Assembly (NCBI GenBank): GCA_902761715.1
Contig: CACWLK010000002.1
Location: forward strand, 47,629 to 111,628
From: an uncultured Rhodospirillales bacterium
GTDB taxonomy: Bacteria; Pseudomonadota; Alphaproteobacteria; RF32; CAG-239
Direction: 5' to 3'
Length of the DNA stretch: 64,000 bases
Made by a program: the position numbers and the translations under genes. The notes beneath the pieces were generated by a model. It was not told the DNA's origin, did not search any database, and saw only the letters and a list, made by a program, of their open reading frames with translations. Positions 1 through 9,533 of the stretch are shown here, piece after piece (within the stretch, counting starts at the first letter, position 1; the number at the start of each line of letters is the position of its first letter).

Positions 1-1
1 G

Positions 2-982
2 CGCTCGGTTTTATTGCCGTTTGTAGCCGGTATCGTTATCGGCTACCTTCTTGATCCGCTTGCCTCTCGCCTTGAAAAAAAAGGAGTTAACCGCACGCTT
101 GCAACCATACTGGTCATGCTCATGGTTATTATAATTGCCGTACCGGCCTTAATTTTATTGATAAATATGATTGATAGTCAGGTAACCACATTTATCAGTG
201 CAGTGCCGAGTTATGTTGCATCTTTGGTCAAAAAGTTTGAACCGGTACTGATAAAACTTCAGGAGGAGTTTCCGGGCTTACAGGCTGATAAGGTAAAAGA
301 TTACCTGCGTTCCAATATGTCTAATAACTTAAAATTGTTCGGTTCACTGGTAAAAAGCTTGGTTTCCGGTGGCATGGCGATTATCAATCTCATATCTTTG
401 TTGTTGATTACACCGGTTGTTGCTTTTTATATGTTGCGTGATTGGGATAATTTTATTGCCAAAATCCGCAGTCTTTTACCGCGTAAATACAAAAAGACCA
501 TCGAAACACAAGCTCGCGAAATTGACCGCACCTTGGCCGGTTTTATCCGCGGGCAGGTTAGTGTCTGCATTATTTTAGGCAGTTTTTATGCTATCGGACT
601 TCACCTCTGCGGGCTTGATCTTGGACTGATGGTTGGCTTTTTAGCCGGTTTAATCTCATTTATTCCTTATGTCGGGAGTATTTCCGGCTTTTTGATGAGC
701 ATGGCCTTAGCTGTTGCCCAATTTAACACTTGGGGACCATTTGTTGCCGTAATCTGTGTATTTTTGGTTGGTCAGTTTTTGGAAGGCAACTTCCTCACAC
801 CTAAACTGGTTGGTGACAACGTCGGCTTACACCCCGTATGGGTAATGTTTGCCTTGCTGGCCGGCGGTGTTTTGCTTGGCTTTTTGGGCTTGATGATTGC
901 CGTTCCGGTTGCCGCAGTTATCGGCGTTTTGATTCGCCACGCCATCGAGAACTACAAAAACAGCGACTTATATTTGCAATAA
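2..982 (+). CDS. AI-2E family transporter (PerM-like permease), 5' truncated
   Basis: Integral inner-membrane protein of the AI-2E exporter/PerM family; members move small solutes or ions, and the substrate here cannot be told from sequence. The reading frame is open to the left edge of the window, so the N-terminus is missing; the first visible residues already sit in the conserved PF-x-x-G-x-x-I-x-Y-L-L-D-P block that follows the first membrane helix. Several hydrophobic helices follow, with the family's central soluble stretch (about residues 55-110 of the visible part) and the C-terminal helices rich in Gly and Pro, including the GNFLTPKLVG motif. It ends one base before the convergent lpxB stop. 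Family assignment is firm; transport role is inferred. Confidence 0.88.
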   Translation, partial: RSVLLPFVAGIVIGYLLDPLASRLEKKGVNRTLATILVMLMVIIIAVPALILLINMIDSQVTTFISAVPSYVASLVKKFEPVLIKLQEEFPGLQADKVKDYLRSNMSNNLKLFGSLVKSLVSGGMAIINLISLLLITPVVAFYMLRDWDNFIAKIRSLLPRKYKKTIETQAREIDRTLAGFIRGQVSVCIILGSFYAIGLHLCGLDLGLMVGFLAGLISFIPYVGSISGFLMSMALAVAQFNTWGPFVAVICVFLVGQFLEGNFLTPKLVGDNVGLHPVWVMFALLAGGVLLGFLGLMIAVPVAAVIGVLIRHAIENYKNSDLYLQ

Positions 983-983
983 T

Positions 984-2153
984 TTATTGCTTGTTCTTTT
1001 CTATCAAATTCAGTACGACGTCGCAGGCGTTTTCACTTGGTGTTTGCTCTCCCAAACCCAATACCTCACGCACTTTCTTAAAACCGTCAATTTCATGGCG
1101 ATACAAGTCGTCTTGCTCCAAAAATCTCTTGATATATCTGGCTATATTGTCCGGCACACAAGCATCTTGCAACAATTCCGGCACAATCTCCCGTCCGAGT
1201 AAAATATTAGAAAGATTAACAAACTGAATATGCATTAAGCGTTTGACCAAAAAAGCCGTAAGACGGGATACTTTATAACCTATAATATGCGGCACGTTTG
1301 CAATTGCCAATTCCAACGCCACCGTTCCTGAAGCCGCAATTGCCGCAGCAGAAGCACACATTGCATTATGGCGGTCTTCACTTCCTTCTACAATCAATGT
1401 TTCAAAACCGCAATTTTCCATCAAACCTTTCACACGTTTTTCAACAGTTTTTACCGTCGGTACCACAAACAACAAATCATCGTATGTTGCATTCAGTTTT
1501 TGTGCGGTTTCAATAAATATAGGTAACAGTGTCGCTACTTCATTATGTCTTGAGCCTGGCAATATACATACAATACGTTTATCTTTTGATATCTTATATT
1601 TTTTTCTGAAACTTTCTTTATCTCCTTTGGCAACCGGACTTTCTATTACCGGATGTCCGACAAAAGTCGTATCCAGTCCGTAAGGAGTAAAATATTTTGG
1701 TTCTTGCGGCAACAAAGTCAGCAAATGATCGACATATTTGTGTATGGTGCGGGCACGTTTTTTCTTCCAAGCCCAAACCTGCGGGGCTACATAATGCACC
1801 TGCGGAATACCCAGTTTTTTCTTGCGCAGAGCCTTTTGCACCCGACAACCGAAACTCCATGAATCAATAGTAATAACCACATCAGGTTTAATTTTCACGA
1901 TATCATTTACGGTTTCTTTGATATGCCTTAAAACCTTCGGAATACTCGGAATAACCTCGGCAATCCCCATGACAGCCAAATCAGATATATCAAACAGAGA
2001 GTTAAAACCTTCTGCTTCCATGGTTTCACCACCGACACCAAAAAACTCGACATTGCCGCTGGTTTTCTTTTTCATTGCCTTCATAAAGCGAGCCCCTAAA
2101 GCATCACCTGACGGCTCGCCGGCAATCAGATATATTTTCAACTTATTGCTCAA
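984..2153 (-). CDS. lpxB: Lipid-A-disaccharide synthase LpxB
   Basis: GT19 glycosyltransferase that joins UDP-2,3-diacylglucosamine and lipid X to form the tetra-acyl disaccharide of lipid A at the inner face of the inner membrane. The N-terminus carries the family motif IAGEPSGDALGA, and the C-terminal half keeps the sugar-nucleotide binding PGSR and ASGTVALELA motifs. There is no ATG; I chose TTG at 2153 because GGGAG lies 6 bases upstream. An in-frame TTG at 2171 would add six residues. The start overlaps the end of lpxI by about 11 bases, so translation is probably coupled. Last gene of the lpxA-lpxI-lpxB run. Confidence 0.93.
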   Translation of the reverse strand: MSNKLKIYLIAGEPSGDALGARFMKAMKKKTSGNVEFFGVGGETMEAEGFNSLFDISDLAVMGIAEVIPSIPKVLRHIKETVNDIVKIKPDVVITIDSWSFGCRVQKALRKKKLGIPQVHYVAPQVWAWKKKRARTIHKYVDHLLTLLPQEPKYFTPYGLDTTFVGHPVIESPVAKGDKESFRKKYKISKDKRIVCILPGSRHNEVATLLPIFIETAQKLNATYDDLLFVVPTVKTVEKRVKGLMENCGFETLIVEGSEDRHNAMCASAAAIAASGTVALELAIANVPHIIGYKVSRLTAFLVKRLMHIQFVNLSNILLGREIVPELLQDACVPDNIARYIKRFLEQDDLYRHEIDGFKKVREVLGLGEQTPSENACDVVLNLIEKNKQ

Positions 2154-2991
2154 GGTACTCTCCCGGTTCAATCCCGATAATAAACATTCCCAGTTTATTG
2201 GCGGTTTTTATAACTTCTTCTTCATCGACAATCAACGTATTTCCGGCATGCACCGCAACGCCATTCAGCCCGCTGGCTTTTGCGTTTTCAATAGTTCTGG
2301 TTCCGATTGTCGGCAAATCAATTCGCATATCTTGCTGGGGTTTACGCAATTTTACCAGCACGCCGCCACTGCCTTTTCTTTTATAACCGCCGCAACGTTT
2401 AATCAGTTCATCGGTACCTTCAATTCCTTCAACACCGAGAACCAGTCCTTCCTGCACCACGACCGATTGCCCGACATCGAGCTTGCCTAACTCAAAAGCA
2501 ACCCCGACGCCTCGTTTAATGTCAATAATGTCGGCTTTTGAAGGTTTTTTCTTGGTAACAATCCCCGGTTTTGCCAACAAATCGCTCATAACTTCCTGAA
2601 TACCGACAACTCGCATTTTTTCCGCTTCAATTTCTTTGATTACTGCCCGTAACAATCCGTCATCGCCCAGAGCCTTCGGACCGACTTTTGCAAAAAATGC
2701 CGTTGTTTTCCAATCCGGCACCAAATCTTTGAACGATGGACGACGGATAGTCCCGATCATAACAATTTCTTCAACACCTTCCTGAGCCATACGCTTCAAA
2801 CCTGTGCCGGCTTGTCCCATTCTCAGCCAAAGATGAGGAATGCTGTCATCAACCAAATCGGGCAGGGCGTTTCCCTCAATTGCCAAAACAAAAAAGTTGC
2901 GCCCCGTTTCCTGACAATAATGAATCAAACGTCGGGGAAGAGTTCCTCCCCCGGCGATGATACCAAGTTTTTTCTGCGGTGTATTTTCCAT
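2143..2991 (-). CDS. lpxI: UDP-2,3-diacylglucosamine diphosphatase LpxI
   Basis: Hydrolyses UDP-2,3-diacylglucosamine to lipid X and UMP, the step done by LpxH in Gammaproteobacteria. The 282-residue protein opens with LGIIAGGGTLPRRL, the N-terminal signature of the LpxI (DUF1009) family, and keeps the C-terminal LpxI domain from about residue 140, including the Asp-rich stretch IDLPTIGTRTIENA. It starts 7 bases after the lpxA stop and overlaps lpxB, so the three genes form one unit. LpxI rather than LpxH is expected in Alphaproteobacteria. Confidence 0.93.
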   Translation of the reverse strand: MENTPQKKLGIIAGGGTLPRRLIHYCQETGRNFFVLAIEGNALPDLVDDSIPHLWLRMGQAGTGLKRMAQEGVEEIVMIGTIRRPSFKDLVPDWKTTAFFAKVGPKALGDDGLLRAVIKEIEAEKMRVVGIQEVMSDLLAKPGIVTKKKPSKADIIDIKRGVGVAFELGKLDVGQSVVVQEGLVLGVEGIEGTDELIKRCGGYKRKGSGGVLVKLRKPQQDMRIDLPTIGTRTIENAKASGLNGVAVHAGNTLIVDEEEVIKTANKLGMFIIGIEPGEYLEQ

Positions 2992-2998
2992 CTAAAAC

Positions 2999-3826
2999 CT
3001 ATTCAGCAGTTAATACATTGCGTCTGCCGATCATGGCGTCTTCAATAAACTCGACAATTTCCATGACCATAGCATTATCTTTATATTTTTCTTTAGCCTT
3101 TTCAACTCTTGTTTCAAAGTTGTCTTCTTTGGACTTAAACAAATACATATAAGCTCTTGTAATGCTCTTGACCGTAGCTTCATCCATACCGCTGCGTTTC
3201 ATACCGATAAGGTTAAGTCCGCGCAATTTACCGCGATCACCGGTAACCATAGCAAACGGAATAACATCACGAGTAACGCCTGTCATACCGCCGATCATAG
3301 CTTTGCGACCAATACGGCAGAACTGGTGAACAGCGCAGTTGCCACCTAAAATTGCTCCGTCGCCGACACGAGTATGACCACCGATAACTGCATTATTTGT
3401 CATAATCACGTTGTTTCCGACTACACAGTCGTGAGCAATATGGCTATTTACCATAAACATACCGTCATCACCGACACGAGTAACCAGTTTTTCCGGCTCT
3501 TCACCACGGATTGGATTTTGACCTTTCGGGGTTCCGCACTGCATAGTAACGTTTTCTCTGATAACATTACGTTTGCCGATAACCAGACGAGCACCTTCCT
3601 GAAATTCGTTGCCATGATCTTGCGGACCACCGCCCAAAACAGCTCCCGGAAAAACAACCGTACCTTCACCGATGGTTGTATCGCCCATAATTGTAACATT
3701 TGACAACAAACGAACATTTTCTCCGATTTTAGCCTTTGAACTGATTACGCAAAAAGGTCCGATTTCTGCGGTCTCGGCAATTTGTGCTCCGTTTTCGATA
3801 ACTGCGGTTGGGTGAATTTTACTCAT
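2999..3826 (-). CDS. lpxA: Acyl-ACP--UDP-N-acetylglucosamine O-acyltransferase LpxA
   Basis: First enzyme of lipid A synthesis, transferring a 3-hydroxyacyl chain from ACP to UDP-GlcNAc. The 275-residue protein shows hexapeptide repeats forming the left-handed beta-helix (about residues 1-190) followed by the helical C-terminal domain. The catalytic His of the HIAHDC motif is His132 here, equivalent to His125 in E. coli. AGAGGA lies upstream of the ATG. The usual partners lpxD and fabZ are not next to it; a 101-base gap separates it from nagB upstream. Confidence 0.96.
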   Translation of the reverse strand: MSKIHPTAVIENGAQIAETAEIGPFCVISSKAKIGENVRLLSNVTIMGDTTIGEGTVVFPGAVLGGGPQDHGNEFQEGARLVIGKRNVIRENVTMQCGTPKGQNPIRGEEPEKLVTRVGDDGMFMVNSHIAHDCVVGNNVIMTNNAVIGGHTRVGDGAILGGNCAVHQFCRIGRKAMIGGMTGVTRDVIPFAMVTGDRGKLRGLNLIGMKRSGMDEATVKSITRAYMYLFKSKEDNFETRVEKAKEKYKDNAMVMEIVEFIEDAMIGRRNVLTAE

Positions 3827-3927
3827 AATAAAAAATCCTCTTTAAAGTTAAACATCTTTTGACCCAAGCTTAATCGTTGCTTTAACTAATGTAAAAACAC
3901 AAAAGATTGCAGAATGTTACTTGTGGA

Positions 3928-4725
3928 TTATCTGCCGTATTTTGATGCCTCATTATCATTAAAGTAACGCACAGTGCTGGCTTTGAGCTTTGATGTTGCA
4001 TCTTCATCGCAGGCAATTATGGCGTGTGGGTGCATTTGCAAAATACTCAACGGGCACATATGGTTAACACTGCCTTCAACCGCCCCATGCAGGGCTTCTG
4101 ACTTTTGATCTCCTGATGCAATCACCATTACTTCTCGGGTGTCCATAATGGTTGCAATTCCGATAGTAATGGCCAGCTTTGGTACATTGTTCTCATTGTC
4201 ATCAAAAGCCTTGGCATTAGCTCTGATTGTATCGCGAGTAAGAGCTTTAAGTCTGGTGCGTGAGGCCAAAGATGAACCTGGCTCATTAAAGGCTATATGT
4301 CCGTCTTCTCCGACACCGGCAATCAACAAGTCAATTCCGCCGTAACTACGGATTAATTTTTCATAATCAGCACATTCTTTGGCAAAATCCTTAGTCTCGC
4401 CGTCAAGCAGATGGATGTTTTTCTTTTTTACATCGACATGGTTAAAAAACTTGTCCCACAGGAAATAATTAAAACTGTGCTTGTCGTCTTTAGCCAGTCC
4501 GACATATTCACACATATTAAAGAATACGACGTTTTGAAAAGATATTTTTCCTTTTTTGAACAGCTCAATAAGACGCTTAAACATCTTGAGCGGCGAACTC
4601 CCTGCCGGCAGAGCCATAACAAAAGGTTTTTCTTTTGTCGGTTTTGCTGCCTTTATTTTATATGCAACATAGTCTGCTGCCCAGTTGGAACACTTTTCAA
4701 AATCAGGATTAATTACCAGTCGCAT
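3928..4725 (-). CDS. nagB: Glucosamine-6-phosphate deaminase NagB-like, catalytic Asp72 replaced by Cys
   Basis: Family enzyme that converts glucosamine-6-phosphate to fructose-6-phosphate and ammonia. The 265-residue protein aligns without gaps in numbering to E. coli NagB over the active site: Asp141, His143 and Glu148 are kept in GVGEDGHIAFNEP, and the allosteric-site run SSLASRTRLKAL is also kept. However, the motif NMDEYVG reads NMCEYVG, so residue 72, the Asp that acts as general base in E. coli, is Cys (codon TGT on the minus strand). Either activity is altered or another base is used. GGAAG lies 6 bases before the ATG. Family certain; deaminase activity not certain. Confidence 0.88.
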   Translation of the reverse strand: MRLVINPDFEKCSNWAADYVAYKIKAAKPTKEKPFVMALPAGSSPLKMFKRLIELFKKGKISFQNVVFFNMCEYVGLAKDDKHSFNYFLWDKFFNHVDVKKKNIHLLDGETKDFAKECADYEKLIRSYGGIDLLIAGVGEDGHIAFNEPGSSLASRTRLKALTRDTIRANAKAFDDNENNVPKLAITIGIATIMDTREVMVIASGDQKSEALHGAVEGSVNHMCPLSILQMHPHAIIACDEDATSKLKASTVRYFNDNEASKYGR

Positions 4726-4794
4726 TTTATACTTCCTTTTTCATAATTATAGTCTATACTACATTATATTTGCAAAATAAATAAAAGGTAAAAA

Positions 4795-5718
4795 ATGTTC
4801 AACTTATTCACCCCGCGCATTTTTAATTCAGGTTATTTGCCTGAAAAAGAAGGGCATCGTGTATATTTTATGGAACTCGGCAACCCCGATGGTGAACCGG
4901 TATTGATTTTTAACGGTGGTCCGGGCGGTGTGTCCAAAACCTCAAAAGCCGCGATGTTTGATCGGAAAAAATATCGTATTATCATGTTTGATCAGCGTGG
5001 CTGCGGAAAATCCATGCCCGCCGGAGAAATGGAAAACAACGATTCAATCGCTGCTCTTGAAGACGCAGAACGTTTAATTAAGTACCTGAATATCAAAAAG
5101 CCGCTTATCGTTCGTGGCGGATCTTGGGGCTCAACTCTGGCTCTGCTTTTTGCCATGCGCAACCCCCAGTCGGTTAAAATGCTTTTATTAAGCCAGATTT
5201 TTTTGGCTGATTCGGACAACAAAAAGTGGATGGAAGAAGATAGTGGATTGTTTTATCCTGATATGTTGGAAAAATTGGATTCTTCCGCCCCAAAAAATAA
5301 AAGACTTAATCTCGCTCAACGCTTTGCCAAAATGATGAACTCATACAATCTCGGACAACAGGTCAAAGCTGTTTGCACCTATGGTTGCTATGAGCGAGTA
5401 CTGGGCAACTTATCCCCAGACTTAAATATCAAAAAAGTTACTCAGGACGATATAAATTCCAACATGATCTATATAAATTACTGTGCACAAAATTTTATGC
5501 TTGAGGACAAGTGCATTATCAATAACACCTCCATAATTGAGCATATCCCGACCTTGATAGTGCACAATCGCTTGGATATGGTATGTCCTTTATGCGGAGC
5601 TTATGAGTTACACAAGCATCTTCCAAACTCAAAATTAGTCATTGTTCCGGATATCGGACATGGCAGTAAATTGCTCAACAAAACCATAAAAAAAGAGATC
5701 AAACGTTTTCTCGGTTAG
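4795..5718 (+). CDS. pip: Proline iminopeptidase-like alpha/beta hydrolase (S33)
   Basis: Alpha/beta hydrolase of peptidase family S33; members release N-terminal proline from peptides. The 307-residue protein has the oxyanion motif NGGPGG (residues 40-45, normally HGGPG), the DQRGCGKS segment, the nucleophile elbow GGSWGS with Ser110, Asp261 in RLDMVCP and His289 in DIGHG. AAAGGT lies 6 bases before the ATG. It is a single gene; its last 20 bases overlap the convergent msrB. No signal peptide, so cytoplasmic. Exact substrate within the S33 family is inferred. Confidence 0.88.
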   Translation: MFNLFTPRIFNSGYLPEKEGHRVYFMELGNPDGEPVLIFNGGPGGVSKTSKAAMFDRKKYRIIMFDQRGCGKSMPAGEMENNDSIAALEDAERLIKYLNIKKPLIVRGGSWGSTLALLFAMRNPQSVKMLLLSQIFLADSDNKKWMEEDSGLFYPDMLEKLDSSAPKNKRLNLAQRFAKMMNSYNLGQQVKAVCTYGCYERVLGNLSPDLNIKKVTQDDINSNMIYINYCAQNFMLEDKCIINNTSIIEHIPTLIVHNRLDMVCPLCGAYELHKHLPNSKLVIVPDIGHGSKLLNKTIKKEIKRFLG

Positions 5719-6136
5719 TCTTTTCGTGGCAAAAATCCATTGCCAATGAGTTTATGCAATATCTCATCTTAGTTTTTGTCGGTCCGTCGGCAAAAACATG
5801 CCCGAGATGAGAATGACAGTTTGCACACAAAACCTCAATTCTTCTCATGCCGTGACTGTAGTCAGGCACAAGCTTGACACTTCCGGCCAATGCCGCATCA
5901 AAACTCGGCCACCCGCAACCACAGTCAAACTTGTCGGATGACGAAAAAATCGGGTTTCCGCAAGCGGCACAAACATATGTTCCAACATCATGAAAATAAT
6001 AATACTTTCCCGAAAAGGCCGGTTCAGTGCCTTTGCGATGCAGAACATCATACTGTTTTTTGTTTAATACTCTTTGTTCAACCATTTCTTTCAACCAATT
6101 TATTCGCATATAAAATATTATTTTTCGTACTTTCAT
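5699..6136 (-). CDS. msrB: Peptide-methionine (R)-S-oxide reductase MsrB
   Basis: Repairs oxidised methionine by reducing the R-sulfoxide in proteins. The zinc-binding CxxC pairs CAAC and CANC, the signature GCGWPSF, and the catalytic Cys in RYCINS are all present. The ATG at 6136 gives about 145 residues; an ATG at 6109 (MRINWLKE) fits the usual family N-terminus equally well and a TTG at 6148 is also in frame. None has a strong ribosome binding site. The 3' end overlaps the convergent S33 peptidase gene. Confidence 0.93.
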   Translation of the reverse strand: MKVRKIIFYMRINWLKEMVEQRVLNKKQYDVLHRKGTEPAFSGKYYYFHDVGTYVCAACGNPIFSSSDKFDCGCGWPSFDAALAGSVKLVPDYSHGMRRIEVLCANCHSHLGHVFADGPTKTKMRYCINSLAMDFCHEKTNRENV

Positions 6137-6185
6137 TTTAAAGCTCAACTTTAGTACATAACTGTTATAAATAGGAATGAATGTC

Positions 6186-6213
6186 TTGATTTATGAATTG
6201 TTTTAAATACAAT
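6186..6213 (+). promoter_or_regulatory. Putative sigma-70 promoter of the rml operon
   Basis: TTGATT and TACAAT hexamers separated by 16 bases, ending 35 bases before the rfbA ATG. This is in the divergent gap between msrB and the rhamnose genes. Based on pattern match only. Confidence 0.45.
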
Positions 6214-6247
6214 ATAACCATTATTGCAACAAACAAGGGTGTTATAC

Positions 6248-7132
6248 ATGAAAGGCATAATTTTAGCAGGAGGAAGTGGCTCAAGGCTTTATCCTCTCAC
6301 GACTGTCATCAGTAAACAGCTACTTCCGGTTTATGATAAACCGATGATTTATTATCCGTTATCGACATTAATGCTGTTTGGAATAAAAGAAATTTTGATT
6401 ATTTCAACCCCTCAGGATACTCCGAACATTGAAAAATTATTTGGAGACGGATCCCGCTTGGGGCTGAAACTTGAATATCGTATTCAAAAAGAACCCAAAG
6501 GCATAGCACAAGCATTTACCATCGGCGCAGACTTTATTGGTAATGACGACGTATGCCTGATTTTGGGTGATAATATATTTTACATGGGAGAACAATTCAA
6601 ACTTTTCCGTGATGAGATTTCCAAAAACACCGGAGGAACGGTTTTTGGTTATCATGTTTCTGATCCTGAACGCTTTGGTGTAGTCGAATTTGATAAAAAT
6701 TTTCATGCTGTTTCAATTGAAGAAAAGCCCAAGAATCCAAAATCAAATTATGCCGTTGTCGGACTTTATTTTTACAAATCTGACGTTGTCGAAAAAGCCC
6801 GCAATCTGAAACCATCGGCTCGGGGAGAACTTGAAATTACCGACCTCAACCGCATGTATTTGGAAGAGGGCAGACTCAACGTTGTTCCCATGAAACGTGG
6901 CAACGCATGGCTTGATGCCGGAACCCCGCAATCTTTGCTCGAGGCTTCCAATTTTATCGGCATTATTGAAAAACGGCAGGACTTAAAAATTGCCTGCATT
7001 GAAGAAATCGCTTATCGTCGCGGCTTCATTGATAACCAACAATTGTTGAATATTATCAACGGACTTAAAGACGGAACCGATTATAAAGCATATCTAAAAA
7101 GAGTTTACGAGGATTATCATGAAGGTTACTAA
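6248..7132 (+). CDS. rfbA: Glucose-1-phosphate thymidylyltransferase RmlA
   Basis: Makes dTDP-glucose from dTTP and glucose-1-phosphate, the first step to dTDP-L-rhamnose for O-antigen or capsule. The 294-residue protein opens with [17 protein letters not shown], the nucleotide-binding signature, and has the metal/sugar motifs LGDNIFY and [18 protein letters not shown]; length equals E. coli RmlA. The ATG at 6248 is preceded by AAGGG and matches the family N-terminus, so the upstream in-frame start was not used. It overlaps rfbC by 14 bases in an rmlA-C-D-B operon. Confidence 0.96.
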   Translation: MKGIILAGGSGSRLYPLTTVISKQLLPVYDKPMIYYPLSTLMLFGIKEILIISTPQDTPNIEKLFGDGSRLGLKLEYRIQKEPKGIAQAFTIGADFIGNDDVCLILGDNIFYMGEQFKLFRDEISKNTGGTVFGYHVSDPERFGVVEFDKNFHAVSIEEKPKNPKSNYAVVGLYFYKSDVVEKARNLKPSARGELEITDLNRMYLEEGRLNVVPMKRGNAWLDAGTPQSLLEASNFIGIIEKRQDLKIACIEEIAYRRGFIDNQQLLNIINGLKDGTDYKAYLKRVYEDYHEGY

Positions 7133-7664
7133 AACAGCTATTGACGGAGTGTTCATTATCGAACCGATTGTGTTTGAGGACGAACGCGGATATTTTTTTG
7201 AAAGTTACAATCAGGCAGACTTAAAAAAACAGGGAATAGACTACAATTTTATACAGGATAATCAGTCAAAATCCCGCTATGGGACAATTCGTGGCATACA
7301 CTTTCAAAAAGGAGAATTTTCTCAAGCCAAATTGGTGCGTGTTCTGGAAGGAACAGTTCTTGATGTCGCCGTTGATTTACGCAAAAACTCTCCCACATTC
7401 GGCAAACATGTAGCCGTTGAGCTTTCCGCCGAAAACAAGCGTCAATTAATGATTCCTCGAGGCTTTGGACATGGTTTTTCGGTTTTGAGCGAAACCGCCG
7501 TATTTGCCTATAAATGCGACAATGTATATAACAAAGCCTCCGAATGTGGCATCCGCTATAATGACCCGACTTTAAATATTGATTGGAAGATCGATACCGA
7601 CAAGGCCATTCTTTCGGAAAAAGACAAGAATAATCTTTTGTTGGAGGAGGTTGAATGTTTTTAG
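7119..7664 (+). CDS. rfbC: dTDP-4-dehydrorhamnose 3,5-epimerase RmlC
   Basis: Cupin-fold epimerase that inverts C3 and C5 of dTDP-4-keto-6-deoxyglucose. The 181-residue protein carries the catalytic region GIHFQ (His) and the barrel motif [17 protein letters not shown], then [14 protein letters not shown] and [10 protein letters not shown] with the conserved active-site Tyr region. The ATG is inside the end of rfbA with GAGGAT upstream. Overlaps rfbD by 10 bases. Confidence 0.96.
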   Translation: MKVTKTAIDGVFIIEPIVFEDERGYFFESYNQADLKKQGIDYNFIQDNQSKSRYGTIRGIHFQKGEFSQAKLVRVLEGTVLDVAVDLRKNSPTFGKHVAVELSAENKRQLMIPRGFGHGFSVLSETAVFAYKCDNVYNKASECGIRYNDPTLNIDWKIDTDKAILSEKDKNNLLLEEVECF

Positions 7665-8488
7665 TTGTTGGCGCTAACGGTCAACTTGGCAATGAACTTC
7701 GGTTGCTTTTAAAACAAGATGCCGAATACGTTGACCGGGACGAACTTGATATTACCGATAAAAATGCAGTTCTGAGTTTTGTATCTTCTGCAAAATATCA
7801 GGCGGTTATTAATTGTGCAGCCTATACTGCTGTTGACAAAGCCGAGGATGAGGAAAATCTTGCTCGCAAGATTAATGTTGAAGGACCTGAAAATCTTGCT
7901 TTAACCGGAGTTCCGTTGATACATATATCTACCGACTACGTGTTTGACGGACATAAATGCACTCCTTATACGGAAAATGATGCTACCAATCCTCAATCTG
8001 CTTACGGAAGGACCAAACTTGCCGGAGAAAAAGCGGTTTTAGACGTTGCAGATACAGCTGTCATCATCAGAACGGCATGGCTTTATTCCGAATTTGGTAA
8101 TAACTTTGTAAAGACCATGCGTCGTTTAGGCTCAGAGCGCGATAACCTAAATGTCGTTTTTGATCAGGTCGGCACTCCCACTTATGCCAAAGATTTGGCC
8201 CAAGCTATTGTCGAGATTTTGCCGCAAATTAAAGCCGGCACTAAAGCCGTCTACCATTTTTCAAATGAGGGCGTTTGTTCTTGGTATGATTTTGCTGTCG
8301 AAATCATGCACCAAAGCGGGTTATCTTGCCGAGTTAATCCGATTGAAAGTTTCCAATATCCGACCAAAGCAACCCGTCCTTTTTATTCTGTATTAAACAA
8401 GGGCAAAATTAAATCTGATTTTGGAATTTCAATCCGCCACTGGCAATCTGCTTTGCAAGAATGTATCAAAAATATGGAGAATATGTAA
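7655..8488 (+). CDS. rfbD: dTDP-4-dehydrorhamnose reductase RmlD
   Basis: SDR-family reductase that completes dTDP-L-rhamnose synthesis. The 277-residue protein begins with the Rossmann motif [12 protein letters not shown], has STDYVFDG and the catalytic YGRTKLAGEK (Tyr/Lys pair), and the C-terminal substrate-binding region. GGAGG lies 6 bases before the ATG, within the end of rfbC. Third gene of the operon. Confidence 0.96.
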   Translation: MFLVVGANGQLGNELRLLLKQDAEYVDRDELDITDKNAVLSFVSSAKYQAVINCAAYTAVDKAEDEENLARKINVEGPENLALTGVPLIHISTDYVFDGHKCTPYTENDATNPQSAYGRTKLAGEKAVLDVADTAVIIRTAWLYSEFGNNFVKTMRRLGSERDNLNVVFDQVGTPTYAKDLAQAIVEILPQIKAGTKAVYHFSNEGVCSWYDFAVEIMHQSGLSCRVNPIESFQYPTKATRPFYSVLNKGKIKSDFGISIRHWQSALQECIKNMENM

Positions 8489-8489
8489 T

Positions 8490-9500
8490 ATGAAATCAAT
8501 TTTGGTTACCGGCGGTGCCGGATTTATCGGATCAAACTTTGTGCCATACATGGTTTCAAAATATCCTGACTATAAAATAATCAACCTTGACAAGCTGACT
8601 TATGCCGGCAATCTTAATAATTTGAAGGAATGTGAAAATGCCGCTAACTATATGTTCGTCAAAGGCGATATCTGCGATCGCCCATTGATTGAAAAACTTT
8701 TCAAGGACAATGACATTCGTGGCGTTGTTCACTTTGCAGCTGAAAGCCACGTTGACAATTCTATTACAGGTCCGCAGGCTTTTATAGAAACCAATGTTTT
8801 GGGAACATTTACTCTTCTTGATGTAGCCCGCAACTATTGGATGAGCGCACCTCATCAATTTAGAGCAGGGTACGAAGATTGTCGTTTTCATCATATTTCA
8901 ACAGATGAAGTTTATGGTGCACTTGGTGAAACAGGTTATTTTACCGAAAAAACGCCTTATGACCCCAGTTCTCCATATTCATCGTCAAAAGCATCATCAG
9001 ATATGATTGTCCGCGCTTATCATCGCACATATGGCATGAACGTTACTGTTTCTAATTGTTCCAACAATTATGGCCCCAAACAACATCCCGAAAAACTGAT
9101 TCCCAAGATTATTTCAAATGCCTTGAGCGGTAAAAACATTCCGATATACGGTGATGGCAAAAATGTCCGCGACTGGTTGTATGTTCTTGACCATTGCAAA
9201 GCAATTGATTTAATTTATCATAACGGTAAGAGTGGCGAAACTTACAATATCGGTGGTCATAACGAGAAAAACAACCTCGAAATTGTGGAAGCAATTTGCA
9301 ATATTTTAGATCAAAAACGTCCGCAAGCCAATGGTAAGCCCTACAAAGATTTAGTTGTTTTTGTAAAAGATCGCCCAGGTCATGATAGACGATACGCTAT
9401 TGATGCCACCAAACTGACCAATCAACTCCATTGGAAAGCTGATGAAAATTTTGTCAGCGGTATAGTCAAAACGGTTGAATGGTACCTTAAAAAGGCATAA
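8490..9500 (+). CDS. rfbB: dTDP-glucose 4,6-dehydratase RmlB
   Basis: Extended SDR enzyme that converts dTDP-glucose to dTDP-4-keto-6-deoxyglucose. The ATG at 8490, one base after the rfbD stop, gives 336 residues beginning KSILVTGGAGFIGSN (NAD-binding GxxGxxG). STDEVYG, the YSSSKASSD catalytic Tyr/Lys segment and NCSNNYGP are typical. The longer in-frame start at 8421 lies inside rfbD and was rejected. Last rhamnose gene of the operon. Confidence 0.96.
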   Translation: MKSILVTGGAGFIGSNFVPYMVSKYPDYKIINLDKLTYAGNLNNLKECENAANYMFVKGDICDRPLIEKLFKDNDIRGVVHFAAESHVDNSITGPQAFIETNVLGTFTLLDVARNYWMSAPHQFRAGYEDCRFHHISTDEVYGALGETGYFTEKTPYDPSSPYSSSKASSDMIVRAYHRTYGMNVTVSNCSNNYGPKQHPEKLIPKIISNALSGKNIPIYGDGKNVRDWLYVLDHCKAIDLIYHNGKSGETYNIGGHNEKNNLEIVEAICNILDQKRPQANGKPYKDLVVFVKDRPGHDRRYAIDATKLTNQLHWKADENFVSGIVKTVEWYLKKA

Positions 9501-9533
9501 ATATATAAGGTAATCAAAAAAAGGAGAATAAAA

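Noticed and set aside
1822..2490. Plus-strand 222-codon frame across lpxB and lpxI
   Set aside because: It is antisense to two well-supported lipid A genes and has no recognisable domain or ribosome binding site.
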